The position numbers and the translations under genes are program-made. Shown here in pieces: positions 26,751 through 33,950 of a stretch of 64,000 bases of DNA (position 1 is its first letter; each line of letters begins with the position of its first letter). The stretch covers positions 1 through 64,000 of the forward strand of contig CAJUGS010000004.1 of assembly GCA_910586305.1 (NCBI GenBank), written 5' to 3'. The notes under the pieces are model-generated. The model saw nothing but the letters and a program-made list of their open reading frames with translations, was not told the DNA's origin and made no database searches. Source of the DNA: an uncultured Duncaniella sp. (GTDB lineage Bacteria > Bacteroidota > Bacteroidia > Bacteroidales > Muribaculaceae).

Positions 26751-27932
26751 TTATTTCTTACGTTTAGGCGGTTTTGGAGCAAACGGACTTTGTCCTGACT
26801 CCGGGGCATCATTATCTTGAGAAGATGAAGCCACCGAGTATTCCACAGCTACCTTTTCGCCCTGTTTAACTCCCGAGACCACACTGTAGTTTACGCCGTC
26901 GCTTGTACCGACTGTGATAATGCGTGACACGAGATTCATACCGTCAACAACCCATACCCTCTTTCGGTCAGGATCGGCGGAATCGTTGAACGGCGATGTG
27001 TCCGCTCCCTCAGGAGCCACTGGAAGGTTTTTGGCTTCAGGATAATCGTGTGGAACAAAACGTGTAGCCTTTACCGGAACCAATGGCACATCCGTATCAC
27101 GGTTCATATAGATCGTGAGATTGGCTGTGAGGCCCGGTATGAGCTTGTGGTCTCTGTTGTCGGCTGACACAAGCACTTCATAGGTCACAACATTACTTTC
27201 CGTGGTAGGACTTATGCGCTTCTGAGTCACCACGCCCTTGAACACCTCCGAGGGATATGCGTCTACTGTAAATGTCACTTCCTGCCCTTCAGCCACACGA
27301 CCTATGTCTGCCTCGTCGACATCAGCCACCACTCTCATATTGTCCAGATCGGCAATTGTGAACAGATTAGCCACAGTCATGGACGACACCACTGTCTGTC
27401 CCACCTCGACATCACGTGATATCACAATACCGTCGATGGGCGAATATATCTCTGCGTAGTTGAGATTCTTTGCAGCACGCACCCTGTCGGCCTTGGCTTT
27501 CTCATAAGAAGTCTTTGCCACCTGAAAATCACGGCGAGATGTGTCAAACTCATAGTCGGATATGAGACGGCGATCATGCAGACTGCGGTCTCGCTCATAG
27601 TTCTCGAGCGAGTATTCGTATGTAGCCTTAGCACTTTCCACATTAGCTTCTGCCGATGCCAGTTCACTCTGAAGCAACACTTTGTCAAGCTCGGCAAGCA
27701 ACTCGCCTTTCTTTACCTCGGAATTATAATCAACAAGTATCCTGTCAATAATACCCGTGACCTGTGTTCCCACGTCAACCGAAGTTACCGACTCGAGTGT
27801 ACCCGTGGCCGTGACACTCTCACTGATCGAACCGATTGTGACAGGCTCGCTGACAAGGCGTATCTCATCTTTTTTCCCGCAAGATGCCACAAGCAGCGGG
27901 AGGAACAGGAGTAGTGAATGTATCTGTTTCAT
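26751..27932 (-). CDS. MacA-like periplasmic adaptor lipoprotein
   Basis: A 393-residue membrane fusion protein (HlyD/RND adaptor family) with lipobox VASC (Cys18). Visible: lipoyl halves around GTQVTGIIDRILVDYNSEVKKGELLAELDK and YSPIDGIVISRDVEVGQTVV, a coiled-coil hairpin between (AEANVESAKATYEYSLENYERD), then beta-barrel and membrane-proximal domains; the C-terminus is Lys/Pro-rich. The frame extends to a TTG at 27941, but ATG 27932 gives a cleaner signal peptide. It links the ABC permease to the TolC-like channel. Confidence 0.93.
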   Translation of the reverse strand: MKQIHSLLLFLPLLVASCGKKDEIRLVSEPVTIGSISESVTATGTLESVTSVDVGTQVTGIIDRILVDYNSEVKKGELLAELDKVLLQSELASAEANVESAKATYEYSLENYERDRSLHDRRLISDYEFDTSRRDFQVAKTSYEKAKADRVRAAKNLNYAEIYSPIDGIVISRDVEVGQTVVSSMTVANLFTIADLDNMRVVADVDEADIGRVAEGQEVTFTVDAYPSEVFKGVVTQKRISPTTESNVVTYEVLVSADNRDHKLIPGLTANLTIYMNRDTDVPLVPVKATRFVPHDYPEAKNLPVAPEGADTSPFNDSADPDRKRVWVVDGMNLVSRIITVGTSDGVNYSVVSGVKQGEKVAVEYSVASSSQDNDAPESGQSPFAPKPPKRKK

Positions 27933-27937
27933 TTCTT

Positions 27938-29236
27938 TCAAAGAGTGATATTAGCAGTTCGTAAAAATTCCACCATCTTCCGTGCAAGCACAGCCATATA
28001 TTTGGCCTGGAGCACCTCATGACGTGCCGAAGAGAGTGCCTGATGACTCTGAAGCAGCTCGGTAGACTCGACATATCCGACAGCGAACCTCTCGGCTGTA
28101 TACTCGTCGCTAAGTGCCGCAGCTTTCTCATTCTCCACTGCTGCGATATAGCGCGACCGGGCCGACTCCATGTCTATGTACCAACCTTCGAGTGTGTTGG
28201 CTATCTCATTGCGACGCGCCTCGATCTCATACTCACTGTTGAGTTTGGCTATTTTTGCCTGAGCCACGGCCGTCTTTGTTTTCTTATTGTCAAGTATTGG
28301 GATAGAGAGTGTGAGTCCGATATTCTCATTGAGACTCCGCCTCATCTGCTCGCCCCACCCTGCAGTGTTGGTGGAATAGTAACCGGAACCAACACCGGCA
28401 TTGACACTTATTTTCGGACTGCTTCCGGCCTTGGCTGCCGAGATGTCATCGTCGGCCATACGGACCGAGAGCTCGTCATAACGCAACCTTGAGTCATTGG
28501 CCAAAGCCATCTCATAGCTCTCGTCCAGCGACGGCAACGGATCAAGCACCATCAGCGAATCAAAATCGACCTGCCTTATGTCCATCTTGCTTCCGAGTCC
28601 GAGTTCGAGCAGATTGCTCAGCTGGAGTTTTCGGGAAGCGAGATCAGCCTCGGCACTGACCGTATTGTAGGCGTCACGCTCGGCCTGGGCCTTGAGTTGC
28701 TGGTAGTCGACTATGGAAATCTTTCCCGACTCCATCATCTGCCTTGAACGCTCGGCCTGCTGTGCGCTCACCTCGGCAAGACGGCGATTCACATCCACAG
28801 CTTCACGACAATAGAGAATGTTTATATAATGCGAAAGGATGTTGACACGTATATCCTTCATAAGCTCGTCGGTGGCCCATCGCGAACGCTCCACATCGGT
28901 CTTAGCACGACTTATCTCGGCCTTTCTCATGCCACCGTCCCACAGAGTCCATGACCCGTTGAAACCATATGACGATGTATAGGAATTTTTGTCAGCCTGT
29001 CCCATAGGAGTGTTGGCATATCCATGAGAGGTGCCGAATTCAAGCGTCGGTATCCACTGAGCCTTAGCGCCTTCAAGACTTGCAAGAGCCGACTGCTCAG
29101 TGAGTTCAGACTGCCGGAGGGAGATGTTATGCTCCATGGCCCAGTTCACACAGTCTTCATAGGACCATTCCGCGGTCTGCGCCTGAAGCGACCCGACGAT
29201 ACCGAGGATGAATAATGGTGTCAGAGTGTTGTACAT
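27938..29236 (-). CDS. TolC-like outer-membrane efflux protein
   Basis: A 432-residue outer-membrane channel with signal peptide (ending near SLQAQ) and two TolC repeats of long helices (LRQSELTEQSALASLEGAKAQWIPTLEFG and the later ILDNKKTKTAVAQAKIAKLN). It supplies the outer-membrane exit of the pump. The frame extends to 29284, but that upstream part contains the promoter -7 box, so the ATG at 29236 is the likely start. It is first gene of the six-gene operon. Confidence 0.93.
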   Translation of the reverse strand: MYNTLTPLFILGIVGSLQAQTAEWSYEDCVNWAMEHNISLRQSELTEQSALASLEGAKAQWIPTLEFGTSHGYANTPMGQADKNSYTSSYGFNGSWTLWDGGMRKAEISRAKTDVERSRWATDELMKDIRVNILSHYINILYCREAVDVNRRLAEVSAQQAERSRQMMESGKISIVDYQQLKAQAERDAYNTVSAEADLASRKLQLSNLLELGLGSKMDIRQVDFDSLMVLDPLPSLDESYEMALANDSRLRYDELSVRMADDDISAAKAGSSPKISVNAGVGSGYYSTNTAGWGEQMRRSLNENIGLTLSIPILDNKKTKTAVAQAKIAKLNSEYEIEARRNEIANTLEGWYIDMESARSRYIAAVENEKAAALSDEYTAERFAVGYVESTELLQSHQALSSARHEVLQAKYMAVLARKMVEFLRTANITL

Positions 29237-29265
29237 TGCGTTTCCGGTTATTATTATCTTGATGG

Positions 29266-29297
29266 CAAAATTACCGCATTCCACGGATTTTTCACAA
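29266..29297 (-). promoter_or_regulatory. Efflux operon promoter
   Basis: On the minus strand TAATTTTG (29266-29273) is a -7 element and TTG at about 29293-29297 a -33 candidate. It is 30 bases upstream of the TolC-like ATG at 29236 and drives the six-gene efflux/two-component operon. Confidence 0.6.
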
Positions 29298-29407
29298 TTT
29301 ATTAGACGTAGAGGCCTAAAAGCTATCTTTTAACTATAAAATACACGACAAACAGCAAAATCAGAATCAAAAGTGTATAATATTGTTAAACGCAATAATA
29401 CAAAACA

Positions 29408-29462
29408 AGAGGACAACGTTTCTTTTCAATCCGGGAGCTACCCGGATAAAACGCTGTCCTCT
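29408..29462 (-). terminator. Nested hairpin terminator after fabI
   Basis: Two nested perfect stems: AGAGGACA (29408-29415) with TGTCCTCT (29455-29462), and inside ATCCGGG (29429-29435) with CCCGGAT (29441-29447) around AGCTA. It follows the fabI stop by about 40 bases and is followed on the minus strand by a T-rich tract. Confidence 0.8.
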
Positions 29463-29501
29463 ATGATGTTAATATCTGATGTCTGGCTTTATATCGCCTG
29501 A

Positions 29502-30359
29502 TTAACCATACTGAATGGTACCATCGGAATTACGGTAGAGATCAAAGCTCTTCTCATACTGATCCATGGCGCGGAGGCTCATACCCATCGACGAGAAACC
29601 ACCGTCGTGGTAGAGATTCTGCATTGTCACCTTGCGGGTGAGATCCGAGAAGAGAGTGATACAGTAGTCGGCACACTCATCGGCCGAAGCATTGCCCAGA
29701 GGCGACATACGGTTGGCGAAGTCCATGAGAGAATCCATGCCCTTCACGCCGCTACCGGCAGTAGTGGGAGTAGGTGACTGGGAGATAGTGTTGATGCGGA
29801 CACCCTTCTCACGTCCATAGATATATCCGAAGCTACGGGCAATCGACTCAAGGAGAGCCTTTGCATCAGCCATATCGTTGTATCCAAACATAGTGCGCTG
29901 TGCTGCGATATAGCTGAGAGCCACGATACTGCCATTATCGGCAATAGCATCAAGCTTTTTGGCAGCCTGGATCATCTTGTGGAACGATACAGCAGAAATA
30001 TCGAGAGTCTTGTTGAGCAAATCGTAGTCAAGATCATCATAGAGTCGCTTCTTGCGGACATTTGGCGACATTCCTATGGAGTGGAGCACAAAGTCAATCT
30101 TGCCTCCAAGTACTTCCATAGAGCGGTTGAACACCATTTCGAGATCTTCGACGTTTGTAGCATCGGCAGGAATCACTTCCGCACCAAGCTGCTCGCCGAG
30201 CTTGCTGACATCACCCATACGGACCGCTACAGGAGTGTTGCTAAGAGTGATGGTAGCGCCCTCTTCTACAGCCTTCACGGCTACCTTCCAGGCGATACTC
30301 TTGTCGTTGAGCGCGCCGAATATCACGCCGCGCTTCCCTTTCAATAGGTTGTAACTCAT
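29502..30359 (-). CDS. fabI: Enoyl-ACP reductase (FabI)
   Basis: NADH-dependent enoyl-ACP reductase of fatty acid synthesis, cytoplasmic. The 285 residues have FabI marks: GVIFGALNDKSIAW at the nucleotide site, HSIGMSP, and the Tyr-x6-Lys pair Tyr160/Lys167 (GYNDMADAK). The C-terminal extension of about 25 residues is longer than in E. coli and is common in Bacteroidetes. It has its own promoter and terminator, so it is a single-gene unit. Confidence 0.96.
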   Translation of the reverse strand: MSYNLLKGKRGVIFGALNDKSIAWKVAVKAVEEGATITLSNTPVAVRMGDVSKLGEQLGAEVIPADATNVEDLEMVFNRSMEVLGGKIDFVLHSIGMSPNVRKKRLYDDLDYDLLNKTLDISAVSFHKMIQAAKKLDAIADNGSIVALSYIAAQRTMFGYNDMADAKALLESIARSFGYIYGREKGVRINTISQSPTPTTAGSGVKGMDSLMDFANRMSPLGNASADECADYCITLFSDLTRKVTMQNLYHDGGFSSMGMSLRAMDQYEKSFDLYRNSDGTIQYG

Positions 30360-30384
30360 TTTTATTTACTTGGTTTATCGGGTG

Positions 30385-30415
30385 CAAAGATACGGAGAAT
30401 TTTCCAAACTGCCAA
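30385..30415 (-). promoter_or_regulatory. fabI promoter
   Basis: Minus-strand TATCTTTG at 30385-30392 with TTGG at 30412-30415 (about 20-base spacing), 25 bases upstream of the fabI ATG. Confidence 0.6.
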
Positions 30416-30507
30416 TTTCAGATGCAATGGAAGGGGAATAAAGAACATTTCATACACCTTGATTGTATATAATAGAAACATCACACCATAATATTATTTG
30501 AACTGAA

Positions 30508-31032
30508 ATGAAAGTCATCTCACGTCTGACAGCAGTATTGGCTCTTGCCCTGGCCGGCTCAACCTCAATATCGGCACAAACCTTCTTCTCGGTCAGCGCC
30601 GGGACAGACGGCTTTAACGCAAGCCTCACCAACGCGCTCCCATTCTTTACTCCGGCTGTGATGGTGGCTCCACCTCCACCCCCGCCACACCATCATCACC
30701 ACCACCATCATCATGAAAGGGTATGCGTGCCATTGCTTCCAGGACTCGACTATCCTGTTGTAGAAGCCCGCCATTATAGAAAAGCTGTGAAGAGATACCG
30801 CAACAGCCATGCCTCAGGTGCCATCGCATTTCCCGGCGGAGGAGGCGTAATGGTCTCAATCCCCGTTGGCGGAGGCTACGAATACTACGACCACTGGGAT
30901 GACGACGACTATGAGGATTATCTCAAAGACCGTTACAAACATCACAAAAAGATGTATAAGAAGTACAAAAAAGCCCGTAAGCACTATAAAAAACACCATC
31001 ATCACCATCACCATCATCACGATGACGATTGA
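30508..31032 (+). CDS. Histidine-rich secreted protein
   Basis: A 174-residue protein with a signal peptide ending near ISAQ (residue 24). After a run of six prolines (55-60) comes a run of nine histidines (61-69), and the C-terminus has an acidic DHWDDDDYEDY patch, a Lys/Tyr/His-rich helix, and a second run of nine His (about 163-171) ending in DDD. Such composition suggests divalent metal (Ni, Zn or Cu) binding in the periplasm or at the surface. I recognise no domain. The gene stands alone with no clear -7 box. Reading frames on the other strand over it are shadows. Confidence 0.75.
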   Translation: MKVISRLTAVLALALAGSTSISAQTFFSVSAGTDGFNASLTNALPFFTPAVMVAPPPPPPHHHHHHHHHERVCVPLLPGLDYPVVEARHYRKAVKRYRNSHASGAIAFPGGGGVMVSIPVGGGYEYYDHWDDDDYEDYLKDRYKHHKKMYKKYKKARKHYKKHHHHHHHHHDDD

Positions 31033-31204
31033 CAGCGGTGTCGACAGTGAAACAGCCGAAAACAATGTAGAGATTTGATTTGACATTTCTGTCGGAATAA
31101 TACTGCAAAGTGAGCAAAATGTTAAAATCACTACCGAAGACAATACCAAATTTTGTAATTTTTCACCAAAATTCATGTCTGTGTAAAAAAAACACTAAAA
31201 AAAG

Positions 31205-31235
31205 TTTGGTATCTCAGTTTTTTGTCTTACCTTTG
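31205..31235 (+). promoter_or_regulatory. Promoter of the small lipoprotein gene
   Basis: TACCTTTG (31228-31235) and TTTG (31205-31208) at 19-base spacing, a near-ideal Bacteroidetes promoter, 53 bases before the ATG at 31288. The stretch 31033-31200 before it is AT-rich and holds nothing else I can name. Confidence 0.75.
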
Positions 31236-31287
31236 TGGCGTTTTTGAAGCTTAAATATTGTTCAATACTTTAACGAAAAAGAAGAAA

Positions 31288-31494
31288 ATGAAAAAGTTAG
31301 TTTTAGTTGCTGCTGTAGCATTCAGCGCATCTCTCTTCTCCTGCGGCTCTTCTGACAAGGCTGCTGAGGCAACTGATTCCGCTGCTACTGTTGTTGAGGA
31401 AGTTGCTGTTGAGGAAGTTGTAGTAGCTGATTCCGCTGCTGCTACCGCTGACAGCGCTGCTGCTGTTGTTGACTCTGTAGCTCAGGCTCAGTAA
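31288..31494 (+). CDS. Small Ala/Val/Glu-rich lipoprotein
   Basis: A 68-residue protein: signal peptide and lipobox (LFSC, Cys19), then low-complexity sequence made almost only of Ala, Val, Glu, Asp, Ser and Thr (VVEEVAVEEVVVADSAAATADSAA is shown only in part: VVEEVAVEEVV). It has a strong promoter, a near-ideal ATG context and three hairpins downstream, so it may be highly expressed. Acidic, probably disordered. Possible roles such as envelope spacer or Braun-type lipoprotein substitute are guesses. A longer frame from 31258 adds a Lys-rich stretch that would damage the signal peptide. Confidence 0.75.
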   Translation: MKKLVLVAAVAFSASLFSCGSSDKAAEATDSAATVVEEVAVEEVVVADSAAATADSAAAVVDSVAQAQ

Positions 31495-31520
31495 TCAACC
31501 GGCCAACAAAGGCAACAAAC

Positions 31521-31547
31521 GTCTGAACCTCACAAGAAGGTTCAGAC
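31521..31547 (+). terminator. Hairpin downstream of small lipoprotein
   Basis: Perfect 10-base stem GTCTGAACCT (31521-31530) and AGGTTCAGAC (31538-31547) with a seven-base loop, 26 bases after the stop. No T run follows directly, so it may be an mRNA-stabilising hairpin or part of a compound terminator. Confidence 0.6.
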
Positions 31548-31560
31548 ATTGAAAAAGCTC

Positions 31561-31599
31561 AAGCTGATTGTCCGCAATGCGGTCGACCAGCTTTTTTTT
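31561..31599 (+). terminator. Rho-independent terminator
   Basis: AAGCTG (31561-31566) pairs with CAGCTT (31588-31593), with an inner CCGC/GCGG stem, followed by a run of eight T. It is the main terminator of the small lipoprotein gene. Confidence 0.85.
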
Positions 31600-31668
31600 A
31601 TCCTTTAGTCAAACATACAACTGATTCCTCAGTGTCACTACACACGAGCGGAATAACCTATGATAAAA

Positions 31669-31723
31669 CCAAGGGCAGTCGATACACGTCATTCCGTGTC
31701 ATCGACCGCCCTTGGAGTTTTTT
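31669..31723. terminator. Long convergent-gene hairpin
   Basis: CCAAGGGC, GTCGAT and ACACG (31669-31688) pair with CGTGT, ATCGAC and GCCCTTGG (31695-31715), then six T on the + side (31718-31723) and a T-rich tract on the - side. It lies between the convergent lipoprotein gene and the carbohydrate block, so it can stop both transcripts. Confidence 0.8.
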
Positions 31724-31767
31724 ATCGCCACATCCCCACATTTTAACGTGAGGACACTATGCGTTCA

Positions 31768-32583
31768 TCACATTGCGGGTGTGTATGGCGAGGTGTGGGT
31801 TGATGCATATTCGCTATCGAAGAGAAGGTTGAGAATGTGAGCCAGACGCAGACCTCCCTTAAGCAACTGTTCCTCTATTACAGGTGTCCATTCGGCCACC
31901 TCGTTATACATCACATTGGTGTCCGCAGGCATTTTGCGATAGACCTCAGTGGCAATAGAGAGAGTTCCCTTTGCCCAATCATCTACAGTACCTGCCGACA
32001 CAGCCTCTGCTTCAGCCGGCGACAGACGGTCTATCTGGTCGGCCCACTCAGTGAAACTCCACTTGTGACCACTTTCAACAATCGATCCATCCCAAATGGA
32101 ATGAAGGTTGTTATCACGGCCGAAGAATTTCACTTTCACGCGATTGCCACCAAGGTCTGTTGCATGGCCCATATGCATAGGCTGATGCATATCTCCCAGA
32201 AGATGAACTATGATTTTGAGCGCGAGTTCTTTGTCGGCAAATGCAGCCGACGGGTTGCCAAGAGTCTCCATCTGTGCCTTCACAGCTGTGACAACATCAC
32301 CCGACGGATTGGCCTGTGCCTCCTCGTATCGCACTCCCTCATCTATATTCTTGTAGTGCCATGTCTTGGTATAAGCATATGGTTTGGTATGACTCGCATT
32401 GTCAAGCCAGTTGGCCCAATAGACAATTGACTTGCCGTGAAGAAGCGAGTCGACAGCTACGCGGGTGGCCGGTGTCAGATGACGCTCGGCAATAGCCGCC
32501 GTGGTATCGTGTCCTTTCTGGCCCCATGCAAGAGCCGACACAGCAACCATCAACATGAGCGGGAGGGAAATAAAACGTTTCAT
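31768..32583 (-). CDS. S1/P1-type zinc nuclease
   Basis: A 271-residue exported nuclease of the S1/P1 family, which cuts single-stranded nucleic acids and removes 3'-phosphates with three zinc ions. The signal peptide ends at ALA before Trp, which becomes residue 1 (WGQKGH) and is a zinc ligand in this family. Other ligands are visible in WANWLDNAS, HYKNIDEG, HLLGDMHQPMH and the GGN segment before HSIWDGSI. ATG 32583 gives the signal peptide; ATG 32598 is also in frame. It lies 26 bases after the esterase gene as the last gene of the PUL operon. Confidence 0.88.
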   Translation of the reverse strand: MKRFISLPLMLMVAVSALAWGQKGHDTTAAIAERHLTPATRVAVDSLLHGKSIVYWANWLDNASHTKPYAYTKTWHYKNIDEGVRYEEAQANPSGDVVTAVKAQMETLGNPSAAFADKELALKIIVHLLGDMHQPMHMGHATDLGGNRVKVKFFGRDNNLHSIWDGSIVESGHKWSFTEWADQIDRLSPAEAEAVSAGTVDDWAKGTLSIATEVYRKMPADTNVMYNEVAEWTPVIEEQLLKGGLRLAHILNLLFDSEYASTHTSPYTPAM

Positions 32584-32609
32584 AGTGCCAAAATACATAG
32601 AGTGTTACA

Positions 32610-33947
32610 TTACTTCTTTTTGATTGCACCGGCAGGCATTGACGATCCGTCCGGTCCGAAACTGTACATGGCCTCAAACGGCTCTATGGTCACTTTTGAC
32701 TCATCAAGCTTATTACGGTCAAGTCCGAAAGTATCGATAAAGAAATCATATACCGCATTACGCTTGTTGGGTCCGAAGTCATGGCGCTCGTCAGGCAGAT
32801 GCACATTTCCAACATTGTCAGAAGCACCATAGAACCCATAGATTCTCTGAAGATAGGGATATTCAAGTTCAGGAACGGTATGGGTCCAGTCACCACCGTC
32901 CGAAACCACCATCATGGGGCGTGGAGCAAAAGCTGCAGCCAGTTCGGCATTGCAAGTTCCCCCACCCGAGCGCTGGATTGGCATACCGCTTTCACATGGA
33001 CATCCACCATCAAAATGAGACGCAAGACTCACCACAGGGCACGCCGCGGTATAACGGTCGTCAAGCACAGACAGAAGCACAGTCTGCGTGCCTCCGCCCG
33101 ACCCGCCATTGACACCCACGCGCGAAGGGTCTACATCCTTGCGCTCCATCATGAAATCGAGAATAGAAATACCGTTCATTGCCTGTATGATATGCGCATC
33201 GGCAGTCTGGTGTGCCTCGCTTCCAACCTGAAGCTCCGACTCACCCCAGCCATAGAGGTCATAGTCTACACATATGGCTCCCATACGTGCCAGCGTGGCC
33301 ATACGTTGCTGCTGGGCCTTGTTATAGCGACCGTTGCCAAAATGTCCGTTAGGACATATGATAAGCGGGTGCTTACCTTTTGAGGAAGGAGCATAGATGG
33401 ATCCGCAGACATACAGACCCGGAAATGTCTCAAGATAGAAGTTGCGGACAGTGTATCCGTCAAACTTTCTCTCCTTGGAAAAGACAGGCTTCGCTCCCAC
33501 TCTTTTGGCAAGAGCATCGTCAATTGTAAGACGCTCTCTCACCTCACGCCTGAGCGAGTCACGACGTGCCTCCCAAGAGGACTTGTCGGAATAAAGCGAA
33601 GACAGATAGGCAAGCATCTTCTCTCCGTCGGCATCCGTACGACGGGCCGGCTCATAATACTTTATCTTGAATGATTTCTCACTCTGCTTCTGCGCCTTCA
33701 TATCGAACGGAGAGAGAACGTTTACAAACGTCTCCTCTACCGAATAAGGACGAATACGTGTGTCGGCATATGGAAGCACAAGCCCGGTGGTATCGACATT
33801 ATATTTGATCTTAACGTTGAAACGTTTGGAAATCTCGTCGAGTACCTCGCCAAGCGGACGGCGGTATTGATTATCAAAAGTATTCTGCGCCACTGCGGGA
33901 AGCGTAGCAAGAGTGGCGAGAAACATAAGTCCTTTAAGAGCTTTCAT
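32610..33947 (-). CDS. CE19-like alpha/beta esterase with STN-like N-terminus
   Basis: A 445-residue exported alpha/beta hydrolase. Catalytic triad candidates: Ser283 in GVNGGSGGG, Asp350 in VVSDGGDW, His389 in DERHDFG. After the signal peptide, residues 25-97 (RRPLGEVLDEISKRFNVKIKYN...) match the STN (secretin/TonB N-terminal) pattern, unusual on an esterase. Gene order beside GH78, GH143-GH142 and GH43 mirrors, as I recall, BT1017, an RG-II pectin methylesterase founding CE19. So methyl-esterase activity on RG-II galacturonate is the leading guess; acetyl esterase is the alternative. A Cys-rich loop (CPCES, GTCN) lies near the active site. Confidence 0.8.
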   Translation of the reverse strand: MKALKGLMFLATLATLPAVAQNTFDNQYRRPLGEVLDEISKRFNVKIKYNVDTTGLVLPYADTRIRPYSVEETFVNVLSPFDMKAQKQSEKSFKIKYYEPARRTDADGEKMLAYLSSLYSDKSSWEARRDSLRREVRERLTIDDALAKRVGAKPVFSKERKFDGYTVRNFYLETFPGLYVCGSIYAPSSKGKHPLIICPNGHFGNGRYNKAQQQRMATLARMGAICVDYDLYGWGESELQVGSEAHQTADAHIIQAMNGISILDFMMERKDVDPSRVGVNGGSGGGTQTVLLSVLDDRYTAACPVVSLASHFDGGCPCESGMPIQRSGGGTCNAELAAAFAPRPMMVVSDGGDWTHTVPELEYPYLQRIYGFYGASDNVGNVHLPDERHDFGPNKRNAVYDFFIDTFGLDRNKLDESKVTIEPFEAMYSFGPDGSSMPAGAIKKK

Positions 33948-33950
33948 CTT

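Noticed and set aside
30565..31176. Minus-strand frames over the His-rich gene giving Met/Val-rich proteins
   Set aside because: The CAT/CAC repeat read backwards makes Met/Val runs; artefact of the poly-His codons.
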